Origin: Galerina marginata | Taxonomy: Eukaryota > Basidiomycota > Agaricomycetes > Agaricales > Galerinaceae | Assembly (NCBI GenBank): GCA_023014335.1 | Contig: JAECYW010000004.1 | Span: forward strand, 3,038,001 to 3,102,000 | DNA length: 64,000 nt | Direction: 5' to 3' | In this document: in pieces, positions 34,645 through 46,187 of the stretch | Numbering within the stretch: the stretch's first letter is position 1 | Layout of the letters: the number at the start of each line of letters is the position of its first letter | The notes under the pieces: model-generated | The model's database searches: none | Told to the model about the DNA's origin: nothing | The model's input: only the letters and a program-made list of their open reading frames with translations | Translations under genes and position numbers: made by a program

Positions 34645-34872
34645 GACCGTTTGTTCGATGCTGCAGGGCGCGACCACGTGGGTCTGTAATAGACGAATTC
34701 CCACGGTCAATAGAGGTTCGACTTGGACGGCTTTGACGCGTTCGGCAACGTCAGTCTGCTCTGCGGAAATCACGGTAGAATCCAATCAGTCTATTCTCTT
34801 GTTTTGTACTCATGGAATTTCTTCCAGATCGAGTCCTTTGTGGATCACTGTCACCGCATCTTTCTTTGAACA

Positions 34873-36982
34873 ATGTCCCTCCGACGCGGAGGAACACCCC
34901 TAATGGGTGCCATACCATCCCTAGAAGCCTCCAACCAGGCCCAAATCGAAGACCTCGTACAGCGCAACCGCACTCTTGAACACGCCAACAAGAAACTCGA
35001 CGAACAATTAGCCCAAGAACGCGAGCGCTCAAAGCAAGCTGTACTCACCATCCAGACGCAGTGGGAGAAGAACCAGCAAGAATGGAAGGAAGGGTGCGAG
35101 GACATCCTGGCGTCGTACCGCATCGTGCAGAAGCAAGTCGTGATCGAGCTGGAGAAGGAGAGGAGCACGGTCATCAAGGAGATGGCGGTCACGCGGGTGG
35201 AGAAGCTGCAGAGGCTCCAGAGGGACTTCAAGATCAAGCTTTTTCAGATACAGGAAGAGGAGCTGGATAGGAAGATCGAGGACCTCGAAAGGGAGAATAC
35301 GATGATGGCCGAAGAGGCTGAGCGGAATTTGTCCAAGGAGAGGGAGAGGTGTATGGAGTATTCTTCGCGGTGGAAGGAGACTCGCGAATCTCTGGAACGC
35401 GCTCTAAAGGAGAAGAAGGAGATAGAAGCGAGTCCGACCTTTTGTTTTCAAAACATTTTCTAACAAGAGCGTAGGCGAAATACAACAAACTCAAGGCCGA
35501 CCGCTCCAACTTGGAAGCCGCAAGTGGGACCTTGGACTCTAAACTTGAAAGGGCCACACTTCAGCTCCAAGGCAATAAAACCAAAATTACAGACCTCGAG
35601 CGCCTCAATGACGAGCTCAAGCGGACAAACACAGACCTCACACACCAACTTGAGCGGTGGCAGAACCTCGAAACAAAGGGCGGTGAGGCGGCGGAAGAGC
35701 AGCGTAAAAAACTCATCGATGTCGAAACGCAACTCGCTGAACTTCGGGAAGCCTATGACAAAGAAAGGGAAGGAAACGAGAATGCCCTGGCAAAGGAGAA
35801 AAGGCGGACGGAAAAGATGAAGGACTCAGTGGCTAATTGGGAGGTGCATTTTTTAAATTCAAATGATTCGAGTTGCTTTTTCTCATTTCTATGCCCTTCG
35901 TAAAGTCAGAGGCGAAAGAACGAGAAAGAGCAACCAATGAAGCCCAGAAGCAGGTCGCTAAACTACAGAAGCTGAACGAGAAGCTCAAGGACGAACTCGA
36001 GGTTGAAAGAGCACGAGTTCGACCTCCATCACCTCTGGTTTGTTTTATTATTATTATATCGATATTGTGACTGACCGGCTTTATGGACTTGTAGAAGCCG
36101 AAAGCTCCTTCACCTCCCCCTGCAGACGAAGAAATTGAAGAAGCCGGAGAGGCGGAGGAGGAGCCGACTACTCGTAAAAGGAAGACTTCTGCTAAACCGG
36201 AATCGAGTCGCGCTACAACTAAACCCGGACCTTCGACAGTCAAAGGTACCAAACCTTTGGCAGAACGCCATTTACTACAAGTCGCTCGAAAATCTACAGG
36301 TGGCAAACCTCCGCCGCCGCGTCCCAAAGAGGCTACAACACCCATTGATGTGGACGTTGTGGAAATATCAGACGCTGAAGTCGAGGAAGAGCCGGCACCC
36401 ACTAAGAAACGGGACGGGAAAGGTAAAGCCAAAGCGGCAGAAAACGACGAGGAACAAGAAGAAGCTCTTGCTCCTCAGAAAGCAAAGGGAAAGCGAAAAG
36501 CTGTGGAGGAGGACAACAGTGATGGAGACGGCGTCGAGTTCGTGGACAAATCTAAGGCGGCGAAGAAACGATCTAGAGCACCGAGTGAAGTGCGGGATAC
36601 CAACGCAGCGAAAGCCAAGCCAAAACCGAGGAGTCGTGCTGGAAGCAGACAGCCAGTCGCGAGAACGGAGCCAGAGAACGAGGACGAGGACGACGAGGTC
36701 GCGCCAAAGAAAAAGAAACGCAGGATCATTTCAGCTGCTCCTCCTGGGCCGTTTGCATTTGGCTCCTTGAATCTCGGACAGGTAATTTTCGGTCTGCTTT
36801 CAAGAACCGAAGCTAACCTGGTCTTATTCCAGTTTGATGATCAAATCAACGCCTTGAACATACCCTCCGTGCTTTCACCTGTTCGGGAGGACCAGCCTGT
36901 CCCTCAGCGGTCAACATCTGTAGCTATAGGCTCAAGTCTAGGGAAATTTATGACGAAGATAACGGGGCAACGGAAGCCATGA
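34873..36982 (+). CDS. Coiled-coil protein with basic, probably nuclear C-terminus
   Basis: Five exons (34873-35427, 35475-35843, 35912-36037, 36095-36781, 36833-36982), each a multiple of three, give 628 residues. Residues about 15-350 are almost continuous heptad-type coiled coil (for example QIEDLVQRNRTLEHANKKL and ERLNDELKRTNTDLTHQLE). The second half alternates acidic and basic patches with Pro, including VDVVEISDAEVEEE, which looks like a SUMO-interaction motif, and KKKKRRIIS, a nuclear signal. It ends in a short conserved-looking segment (LGKFMTKITGQRKP). The first intron (35428-35474) must use a GC donor: the intron contains a stop in frame and no GT gives a correct join. The function is not recognised; a chromosome or spindle scaffold is possible but is speculation. 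Confidence 0.78.
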
Positions 36983-37655
36983 TATTTTTTCTTCTTTGTT
37001 GATACCATTTTACGAGGAACCACCATTTATTGATACAGTATTTTTCCTAATCTTATAACCAGAGATTCGAACATAATGTATTACTTGATCGCCCTTGCGG
37101 CACAATTCAGTTGAACGCAAACGAGAACGAAGAATGGAAGAAATTGTCATTTGTCAAATAGTTCCATAAGCTACGTAACATGGCTCTCGTATAAAAAAGA
37201 AAGACGAGAGACAGAAAAGCGGCAATATGTTGCCATCATCATGAAACTCCTTTCTACGTAGGTTGTAGCGTGATCGGAGCGATTAAGGAGGCTGTCTGGT
37301 CTCCCCACCAGCTACTACAAGAAAGAGTGCACCGTATCCATGCCCCAATGTGAAGCAAGACGCCAACATGGAACGAGGGAGCGCTGTGGTGGGAACTTTC
37401 AAGGAGGAAACCACAAAATTTTCAGACCTTTTGTAGGCCCGCCCGTTGCCGTTTATTTTTCCCACACGCCAAACGTTCCACTGACGGGCCGCTCTGGACT
37501 TAGATAGGCATGCCGTCAGGTTTGCGGTTACCAGTCACAGCTGGTATGAACACCAGAATACTTTTGGACTCGGTGACGAGGAGTCCTTGACCGAAAACTT
37601 TCGCGCTACTCTTTGACCTGTTGTCGTTCTCCTTGAATTTCACGAGGACACCACC
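36983..37655. other. Intergenic stretch, about 670 bp
   Basis: No supported gene. It contains the 3' end of the coiled-coil gene and the promoter of the amylase. The minus-strand frame at 37283-37465 has no coding support. Confidence 0.45.
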
Positions 37656-40338
37656 ATGTTCGCTAAGCTAACATCATGGATCGCAGAGGCTTTTCAGACT
37701 CCTCCTGCCCCGTTGACGTATATGCGCCTTGGACCAGAGGAAAGACTTAGAGATGCCAACCCGCTCATGGTGCGTCATCAACCTTCTTGGTATTTGAGTT
37801 TGACTTATGCTCTTGTATGCAGATTCAATTTTTTACTTGGGACTGCTTGCACCCAAGCCTGAGCTGGTGGAAGCACTTCGAGGCCGAAATCCCTCGCTTG
37901 GCAGAGCTGGGCGTTACACAAGTCTGGCTGCCACCTCCAAACAAGTCTGCTGAACCGGTAATTTGATCCATATTCGGCTCTGGTTGATCATTCAACTTGG
38001 TTGTTGCAGAAAGGACGAGGGTACGACGCGTATGATTTGGTACGTCATCTACACCCCTTTCTGTCGTCGGTATGCTAATGACGACTGCAGTGGGATTTAG
38101 GTGAATTCGACCAAAAGGGTACGATTAAAACTAGATGGGGCACGCGAGAGGAATTGCTTCAAGCTTGTAAAGTCGCGAAAGAGCATGGCATTGATATTTT
38201 GATTGACGCGGTGCTTAATGTGAACCCAATTGCAATTTTTTAAAACTTTTGTATTGACTTCTCTTTCTCACAGCACAAGCTAGGCGCTGATCATGTCGAA
38301 ACATTCCAAGCCGTACCTGTACAAGCCGAAAACCGACTGAAGACTGCTGGACCTGCTCGAGAAATTCAGGTAACGTTCCTCAGCAACTGCTAGGTACCCT
38401 AATAATGTTTTGGCATCAGGGCTGGACCGCATTTAACTACCCAGGGAGGGGTGATAAGGTAAATTTCTGGAGAAGAATACCTCATTAAATGCTCATATAT
38501 CTCCAGTACAGTGAAATGCGCTGGAGTCGAGAACATTTCACAGGTCCGAGACATATCCGTTTTGAATGCGACGTGATTAACCTCCTCGAACTGTAGGCGT
38601 TGATTGGGACCACAAGACTAGAACAAAGGCAATCTATCGCATTACCGCGCCTGGCCACAGGGGCTGGTCAAAGAACGTGGACTCGGAACTCGGCAACTAC
38701 GATTTCTTGCTCGGGGTCGATGTAGGTCTAAATTATAATTCTAACACCTCCAGTTAAACCCACTCCATCAACTTGTAGATTGATCATAGACATGCCGCAG
38801 TAAAAGAAGACCTTATAAGCTGGGGAAAGTGGATTTTAGAGGTCAGTTTGGTGGAGCAACCCCTGTTCTAATATTTATGCTTGAGTGAACAGACAACCGG
38901 TGCGATTGGCTTCCGACTAGATGCGATAAAGCACATAGACCGGAAATTTATGCTCCACTGGGTGAGAATCTTCGTCCACGTATTTGCTATTGGTTCATCC
39001 AATTAAACCATAAACCGTGTCGATAGATCCAAGAAACGCGTCGTAGATCAGAGATGAAGGACATGTTCGTGGTTTGTAAGTTCTATATTCGACAATAATT
39101 CTATTTAGTCTGACGGGCTGCTTCCAGCTGAGTACTGGTCGGGAAAGTACGTATACGTGTTCCCGGTGTTTATTATGCTAGCATGGCTGTATTAACTCCG
39201 CCGTTTGCCAGCTTGAAGATGATCATGCCCTACATCCGGGCTTTCAAAGGCGAAGTGAGGAGCTCACTCGGTTATCTGCTCTCTAATTTAATCTTCTTTC
39301 AATTAGACCGCGTTTTTCGATGTACCTTTACACATGAATTTCAATCAAGCAAGTAGAGAGCGAACCCGATACGACCTCCGGAGAATCCTTCAAAACACGA
39401 TCGTCGGAACGAAACCCGACGACGCTGTTACCTTTGTGGACAACCACGAGTAAGTTTCCTAGTCACCGATCCCAATTTGTATAACAAAAATACTTGTTCT
39501 TCTTTATGGTTATTTTAGTACGGTAAAGTTTATGCTTTTTCACTCAAGAATAGATCCCCGTCATCTGATTGGACACCATCTGTTACTCAGGTAGAAGGGC
39601 AGAGTCTTGAGAGCTGGGTAAGTTCTGACGGCTCCGTGTGGCTTATTTCTCTACATTTCTCACCCAAAATGCTAAGGTGGGAGATAACTTCAAAATCCAG
39701 GCATATGCGATCATATTACTCCGAGGTCATGGGTATCCGTACGTCTAAAACCCACTTGCGCTTGTTTCGTGCGATCGACGCTATAACGGATCCTGCGCTC
39801 TCTTTCCCCGCAGATGTTTGTTCTACGGGGATTTATATCCCAATAAGGAGGGCTACAACGAGAACACCGCCCGGAATATCTACTTGTTGATTGAGGCGCG
39901 GAAAAACTTCGCATTTGGCTCCACAGAGGACTACCCAGCAGAAAAAAACTGCATCGGGTTCGTACGTAAAGGCAATGCGACCCACCAGGGGTGCGCCGTC
40001 ATTCTGAGCAACAGGGATGAAGGGTAAAGTTCAAGCCTCTTAGGGAATTTGCCTATTTTCCTAACGTCCAGGGTTTTTGTTAATTGCATGAGCGCAGGTC
40101 GAGCACATATGTTCATGAACTTCGCATGAATGTCGGGATAGTACGTGGCTAATATCACTCTTCTTTCGTCATTCTTTAATGTGCTTTTCATGACCAGCAA
40201 AACGCAGGCATGACATTCAAGAGCCATATGACGCAACATGGTAGAGTTAAGATCGATGCTGCTGGCTGGGGCGCATTTTCGTGCTTCGCAAATAATGTAC
40301 AAGTCTGGACCAAGCTCGAGGAGGATGACTCCGCATAG
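37656..40338 (+). CDS. Intracellular GH13 alpha-amylase (bacterial-type, GH13_5-like)
   Basis: About sixteen short introns. After removing them the (beta/alpha)8 catalytic fold reads from IQFFTWDCLHPSLSWWKHFE on. Conserved regions: region I DAVLNHKLGADH, region II GFRLDAIKHID with the nucleophile Asp, region III at VVAEYWSG with the acid/base Glu (split by an intron), and region IV FVDNHDT. Further on are FYGDLYPNKEGYNENTA and a C-terminal beta domain ending QVWTKLEEDDSA. The start MFAKLTSWIAEAF has no signal peptide, so the enzyme is likely cytoplasmic, as for fungal GH13_5 enzymes linked to glycogen or wall alpha-glucan metabolism. The gene is convergent with a lactose-permease-like transporter 220 bp away. 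The introns around 39466-39590 were assigned by frame only. Confidence 0.87.
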
Positions 40339-40557
40339 GACCCTTCCCCGCTATAGACGAATACTTGTGCAATGGTGTGCATGCTTTTGGACTGGACTGT
40401 TACGTTGTCCCAGCACTTTTCACTCCCTATAAATACATGACACTTACGCTAGACTTTTTCTGTTGATATTCAGTGCTTCAGTACTACTTGCATCGAGCTC
40501 AAATAGCTAATTTTGCTTCCATCTTAATATTGCGAAGTATATAATGTACATTGCGGA

Positions 40558-42849
40558 TCAGAGAACCCTTGCACGAATATCCGTGGTTGATGCAGTGGCA
40601 TCCGAATCTCGATAGCGCCTTTTCATTTCGTAGTATTCGTTGGTCTTTTCCTCCACGCTTCTAGTGTTGGTTTCTGGTTCCAGTTCCGGCAAGACAATTC
40701 CTCGACTGAACCTCATAGTCACGTCGGCAGCTACGCCACCCATGGTCATGAGATCCTCAGGCTGCTCCTCGCCGTCAAATAATGCTGCAGTTTCCTCGAG
40801 CGTCCGGCCTGGAGAAGTTAAGTAGTGTTGATGATTCGATGGCAGAGAGAACTTACCTTTCGTCTCCACGATGAAGAGAACAACGAAGATGAGTTCAAAA
40901 ACCAGCCAGCCGCAGTACACGACATAATACCACCATGAAATGGCTTCAAGCGCCCATGGATTGATGAATTGATTGAAGGCGACGGTGGCCATCGTTGCTA
41001 AATTCTATATTCACCCATCAATTTGAGAAGCGAATTCCAAGAAGGTGTGAGCTCACCATGAGCGCGAATCCTTTCGCACGGACACGGAATGGTAGGATTT
41101 CCAAGGTATAGGCAATCAGCATGGGCGTGTAGGCAAGATCGTAGAAAAAGTAAAATAGAAAAATCAGTGGGACGGTTGCTCTGGCAGAGGCGCTGATCTT
41201 CTTGGTGTTGTATAGAGCAGTTGTTACAGTCCAGGCACAGAATGCTAGGGTTTTGTTGAATAAAATTGCCCAAGACGAGCACAAAAACAGAAGAACTTGC
41301 TGGCGAGCATTCCAGATGTGGAGATGATGAAGAGGGGTCGACGACCAGCAATGTCGACGAGCATGGCTGCACCAATGGCAATGATAAAGTTAAATATCTT
41401 GTGACGCTCTGGATTAATCCTTTGCGTACACACAAGAAAAAAACGAATGATTACCTGCAAGCCTCCGTTGATCGCTGATTTCGTTTTGGTGTCGTGAATA
41501 CCAACACCTTCGAGAATGATGTTGATGTAGAAAGAGACAAGTCCGTTGCCGCTAAAAAAGAGGATGCTTTATAACAGCCTAAAACTGTATAAGATGAGAA
41601 CCACTCACCTCCACTGAGAGAAAAGTGCAATAGCCAGAATAATGCGCATGCGTTTCCTATTGCCGGGGGTGCGGAAAAGGGAGAAATACGAGGTACTTCT
41701 GTTGATTTCCTCCTCCATACGGATTGCATGTCTGATCTGAGCCATTTCAAAGGTCACCAGAGGGTCATACTGGTCGCTTCCGTGGGCGTGGTACTTTGCC
41801 AGGACTGCCGCTGCTGCTGATTCCCTGCCCTTGGATATAAGCCATCGCGGGGACTCAGGGACGAACCAAATGGCAAGGATTTGTATAATAGGAAAGAGTC
41901 CCTGAACGAGAGTTGGCACGCGCCATGACCATTGAGTACCCCCTGCGCGTACAAAAGCGCCGTAGCAGACCTTGTATAGCCGGGAGAGTAAGTTCGACGA
42001 CAATAGTAAGAACGGAATGAAACCCACCCACGCTGAAATAATGCTACCCAGATACCAGCAAGAGTTAAACATGGAAGTGATTCTACCACGCTGGTACAAT
42101 TCGAATTCAATTAGCTGGACACATTGAGAATGGAGTCAATGCGCACATGAGTTGGGTAGGAAAGCTCGATAAGGAGCAGTGGTGAAGCGTTCTGACAGAA
42201 AGAGAGACCGACTCCGACTAAAGATTGCAGGGGATTAAGTAAAAGGAATAAATCTGTGTTGACCGGAACTGCTTACTGGTAAACCGAGCGCCAATAAGCA
42301 TCGGAACACTCCATGCAGCAGCCTGCAAAGCAACCCCTAGGCACATAATGACACTTCCAAAGAATAGAGCGGATCTGCGTCCCAAGCTATCAGAAACGAA
42401 GGGTGTGAATGGCAGCACAGAAAGGTTGCCCAGAAATTGAGCGGAATTAATGACACCTGCAGAAAAAGTATTGTTGGTCCACTTGCTCCGAGGACTACGA
42501 TCGCATGGTAGACATACCTAGGGTCCTTCCTTTCGGAAATTTAAAGTAGTTTTGCCATTCAGGCAGGATCTGAAGACCTAGAAATGGCAGGGTCGTTTAA
42601 ATACAAATCAGTCAGAGGTGCCAACATCATCATCTCACCATTTACGAGGGATGAATCGATTCCATTGACCACCGACGTCATGAGCGGAATCAAAAGACAT
42701 ATATTCAGCAGAAGGATGCCTGCCACCCGAGTGTTAGCTTTACGCATGTCAGTTCGGAATAGTGCACACGAACCTCGGTTCTTCCACCATGGGCCTGTGT
42801 GGATAAAGTCGACAACTGACCAATGCCCTTCATTCCCCGTCGGCGCCAT
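40558..42849 (-). CDS. Lactose-permease-like MFS sugar transporter, copy 1
   Basis: The start MAPTGNEGHWSVVDFIHTGP leads to a twelve-helix sugar porter after removal of several introns: LIPLMTSVVNGIDSSLVNG (helix 1), LPFTPFVSDSLGRRSALFFG, RGRITSMFNSCWYLGSIISAW, MPESPRWL-type VPESPRWLISKGRE, FSQWSGNGLVSFYINIILEG in parts, DIAGRRPLF, LAYTPMLIAYTLEILPFRVRAKG, and VETKGRTLEETAALFDG. These match the fungal lactose permease/Lac12-like branch of the SP family. Long charged tail (YYEMKRRYRDSD). A very similar gene lies upstream on the same strand (43881-46187), so the two arose by tandem duplication. Substrate may be lactose, cellobiose or another oligosaccharide; sequence does not decide. Confidence 0.86.
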
Positions 42850-43880
42850 GGGACCCCTAGTCTGACAATGGGGGAACCCAGTCGAAAGGCTTCTGCTCGC
42901 AGTCGAAGGACCACGACAGCCCAATGGATGGTGGAGAAGGGAAAGTCGGTAGAACTAAAACTAACTAGGAATTTGGAGATTCCCTCAGTTGATATAGTGA
43001 ATACAAGCAACTCCATTTCGCCGCCACGGCAATCATCAACGAGTAATCGAGATTCGTGGGTCAGATGTACCGGATATTTTATACTTTTAACGTCCTAAGT
43101 TTGCGGTTCCGATTCCAGTACAGTTCCGGTTTTCTTGACTGGAGGCAGCTGGAGGCAAGACCCTGCTCACGTTGTGCCATCAAGATGGAGGGAAACGGCA
43201 TCGGAGAAAGCCCGACGAAACTCTGGCAAACCCATCATGTGATGGAGCCTCTAATAGCCACGAAGGATTGTCAAGTCATCAAGCGTCCACTCGACACAAG
43301 GTAAACGAATACCTGGACGGGTTTTTAGTCCCAATGGCAGTTACTCTTGGAAGCTTGAGAGTCCATGGTTGACTTGATGGTTGATGTCAAAAGAGGCGAA
43401 TTGCTTACGTCATGCCACCTCACTGCCACTTAGACGCCGGCGATTGACGCGCTCCCTAAAGCTTTTGCCGGGTGATGGATCTCATTTATTTCTCTTTCAT
43501 AACCCATAGATGGTATTTTATGGTGGAAGCGAATTCTTCTTTTCAGAATCATAAAAATGAGAAGCCAATCGATCTTGACCAGTTTCGACTTTCAACAGCC
43601 GCATCGCCTTGAATGTGGGTTGGCAATGGGGATCCGCGTGTGGTATTATAACGGAAATATAAATATTGTGCGTTCGTTAATAACGAGTGTTGAATTGTTA
43701 TTATATTGATAATTACATGAAAGAATCGTTGTTAGAGTTTGATAGCAACTGGAGGCAACCCCTAAATGCACCAGCCGTGATGAGTATATGTACAAGTGGT
43801 CCTAAGCATTGGCTAAGACGATTAGGCAGTAAAATATACAGTGACCGAGAAATAATATAATCCCAATAGCAATGTCATAA
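42850..43880. other. Intergenic stretch between the two transporter copies, about 1 kb
   Basis: It holds the 3' end of copy 2 and the promoter of copy 1. No supported coding frame and no obvious repeat shared with the other transporter promoter. Confidence 0.4.
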
Positions 43881-46187
43881 TCATATAGCGCGTGGTTGAA
43901 GGTCCGCGCTTGAATCAGTAATGTCCGAGTCCCTGTAACGTCTCTTCATTTGGTAATATTCGTCTGTTTTGTCTTCTGCCCGTTGTTCTGTGTCTTTGTC
44001 AGGGAGTGTAAGATGTCGGCTAAGCCTCATTGTCATTGTCGCCGCTTCACCGCCCATGGCCATGAGGTCCCGAGGGTGGTCGTCACCGTCGAACAAGGCA
44101 GCAGTTTCCTCTAGTGTGCGCCCTGAAGCAGAATGTAAGACATAATGACCATAAGAGGAGGCGGAAAGCGTACCTTTCGTCTCTACAACGAAGAAAAATA
44201 TGAAGACTAACTCGACGACGAGCCAGCCGCAATATACCACATAGTACCACCAGTCTATCGCAGCAAGGGCCCACGGATTGACGAATTGGTTGAAAGCAAT
44301 GGTGGCCATCATTGTCAAGTTCTGATATGGAACTAAGTTTCCAACCGAATATGGAGTGCCTGTAAATGAACCTACCATAACAGCGAAACCTTTTGCACGG
44401 ACTTTGAAGGGTAAAATCTCCAGAGCATACGCAATTAGGAGTGGTGTGTATGCGAGGTCGTAGAAAAAGAAGAAAAAGAAGATGAGCGGAATTGTAGCTT
44501 TAGCAGCTGCGACATTTCCCAGAGCATTGTAAAGTGCGTTCGTTATAGTCCATATACAGAACGCTAGATATCACATCAGTGGACTTAACAGATGCAAGAA
44601 TAAGAAGAATAGCTCACTAATAAGCATTCCAGAGTTAGATACGAGGAAAAGTGGTCTGCGACCGGCGATATCGACAAGCATGGCAGACCCTATCGCGATA
44701 CCGAAGTTAAAGATCTGGATGGTCATTAGCAATCATTAGAGTATTCCTTTAATTTTGACAAGCATACCTGCAAGCAGCCGTTGATGATAGCCTTCTTGTC
44801 GGTCGATGTAATGCCGACACCTTCCAGAATAAGGTTAATATAATAAGAAACCAGGCCATTACCACTAGGCGATAAAATGAGTACTAGATTGATGGTTATT
44901 CGACGATGCGCACCTCCACTGAGAGAAAACGGCAATGCCCATAATGATGCGCATGCGCTTCCTGTTTCCAGAGTGGGAAAAGAGAGACCAATAGGAAGTA
45001 GTCCTGTTGATCTCTTCTTCGATGCGGATGGCGTGCCGTATCTGGGCCATCTCAAACATAACCAGAGGATCATGCTCATCGCTACCGCAAGCATGATACT
45101 TTGCTAGGATGGCTGCGGCTTTGGATTCCTGTAACAACCAAAATTAGCACGGATTTCGACAGGTGGCGCATCTCAATTCACCATTCCCTTGGAGATGAGC
45201 CACCGAGGAGACTCGGGCATAAACCAAACAGCGATAATCTGCACAAGGGGACAGAGGGCCTGAACGAGTGTGGGCACACGCCATGACCACTGGCTGCCAC
45301 TGGCGTGATTGAAAGTCCCAAAACAGACCTGATGGAGGTGTTAAATGGGATTTCACCCAGTCTTGGTGATATAACATACCCATGCTGAGATAATACTGCC
45401 GAAATACCAACAGGTATTGAACATAGCAGTGATTCTTCCACGCTGTTGGCGCCGGAACAAATTAGGTCACTGTTAAGAGATGTAGTCACCGAATATCGTA
45501 GCGCACCTGAGTTGGGTAAGCCAATTCAATAAGAAGTAGTGGGGAGGCATTTTGGCAAAAGCTGAGGCCGAATCCAACTGTAGACGGTCAAATTTTCTTC
45601 AAGGCGAATGATAGTGATTCAGCTCACTTGTATATCGGGCACCGATGAACATAGGGATATTCCAAGCCGCTGCCTGTAGAGCCACACCAACGCACATTAT
45701 GAGTCCTCCGAAGAATAAAGAAGCTCGCCGCCCATAAATATCCGAAATGAATGGTGAAAATGGCAAGCCAGAAAGATTGCCAACGAATTGCGCGGAATTA
45801 AGAAGTCCTAAGTGTGAAATTTTCATAATCAGTTTTATTAAATAACCAAAGGCTGCAAAGATCGTACCTAACGTCTTCCCTTTCGGATGGTTGAAGTACT
45901 CTTGCCAATCTGGCGAGATCTGAAGACCTGGAGGCGCCAGGGTTCAATGTTAATGAAGATTGGACTCTCTGGACGGCTTTAACGGTTCACCATTTATGAG
46001 GGATGAATCAAGTCCATTGACCACAGACGTCATAAGAGGAATGAGAAGAAAAAAATTGAGAGTAAGAATGCCTGGAAGTTAATTAATTTAAATTTCTATC
46101 GAACATGAGAAGCTTACCCCGATTCTTGTACCAAGGTCCTTGGTGAATGTAGTCGATAATCGACCATTGTCCGATAATGCTCGACAT
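43881..46187 (-). CDS. Lactose-permease-like MFS sugar transporter, copy 2
   Basis: The start MSSIIGQWSIIDYIHQGPWY corresponds to the start of copy 1 with a few residues' difference. Motifs in the same order: LIPLMTSVVNGLDSSLING, LPFSPFISDIYGRRASLFFG, RGRITAMFNTCWYFGSIISAW, MPESPRWLISKGM, ILEGVGITSTDKKAIINGCLQIF, DIAGRRPLFLV, YTPLLIAYALEILPFKVRAKG, VETKGRTLEETAALFDG. The C-terminal tail aligns with that of copy 1 over its full length (ending YYQMKRRYRDSDITDSSADLQPRAI in parts) but is more divergent than the helices. The shared intron positions and order support recent head-to-tail duplication followed by divergence, perhaps of substrate or regulation. Confidence 0.86.
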
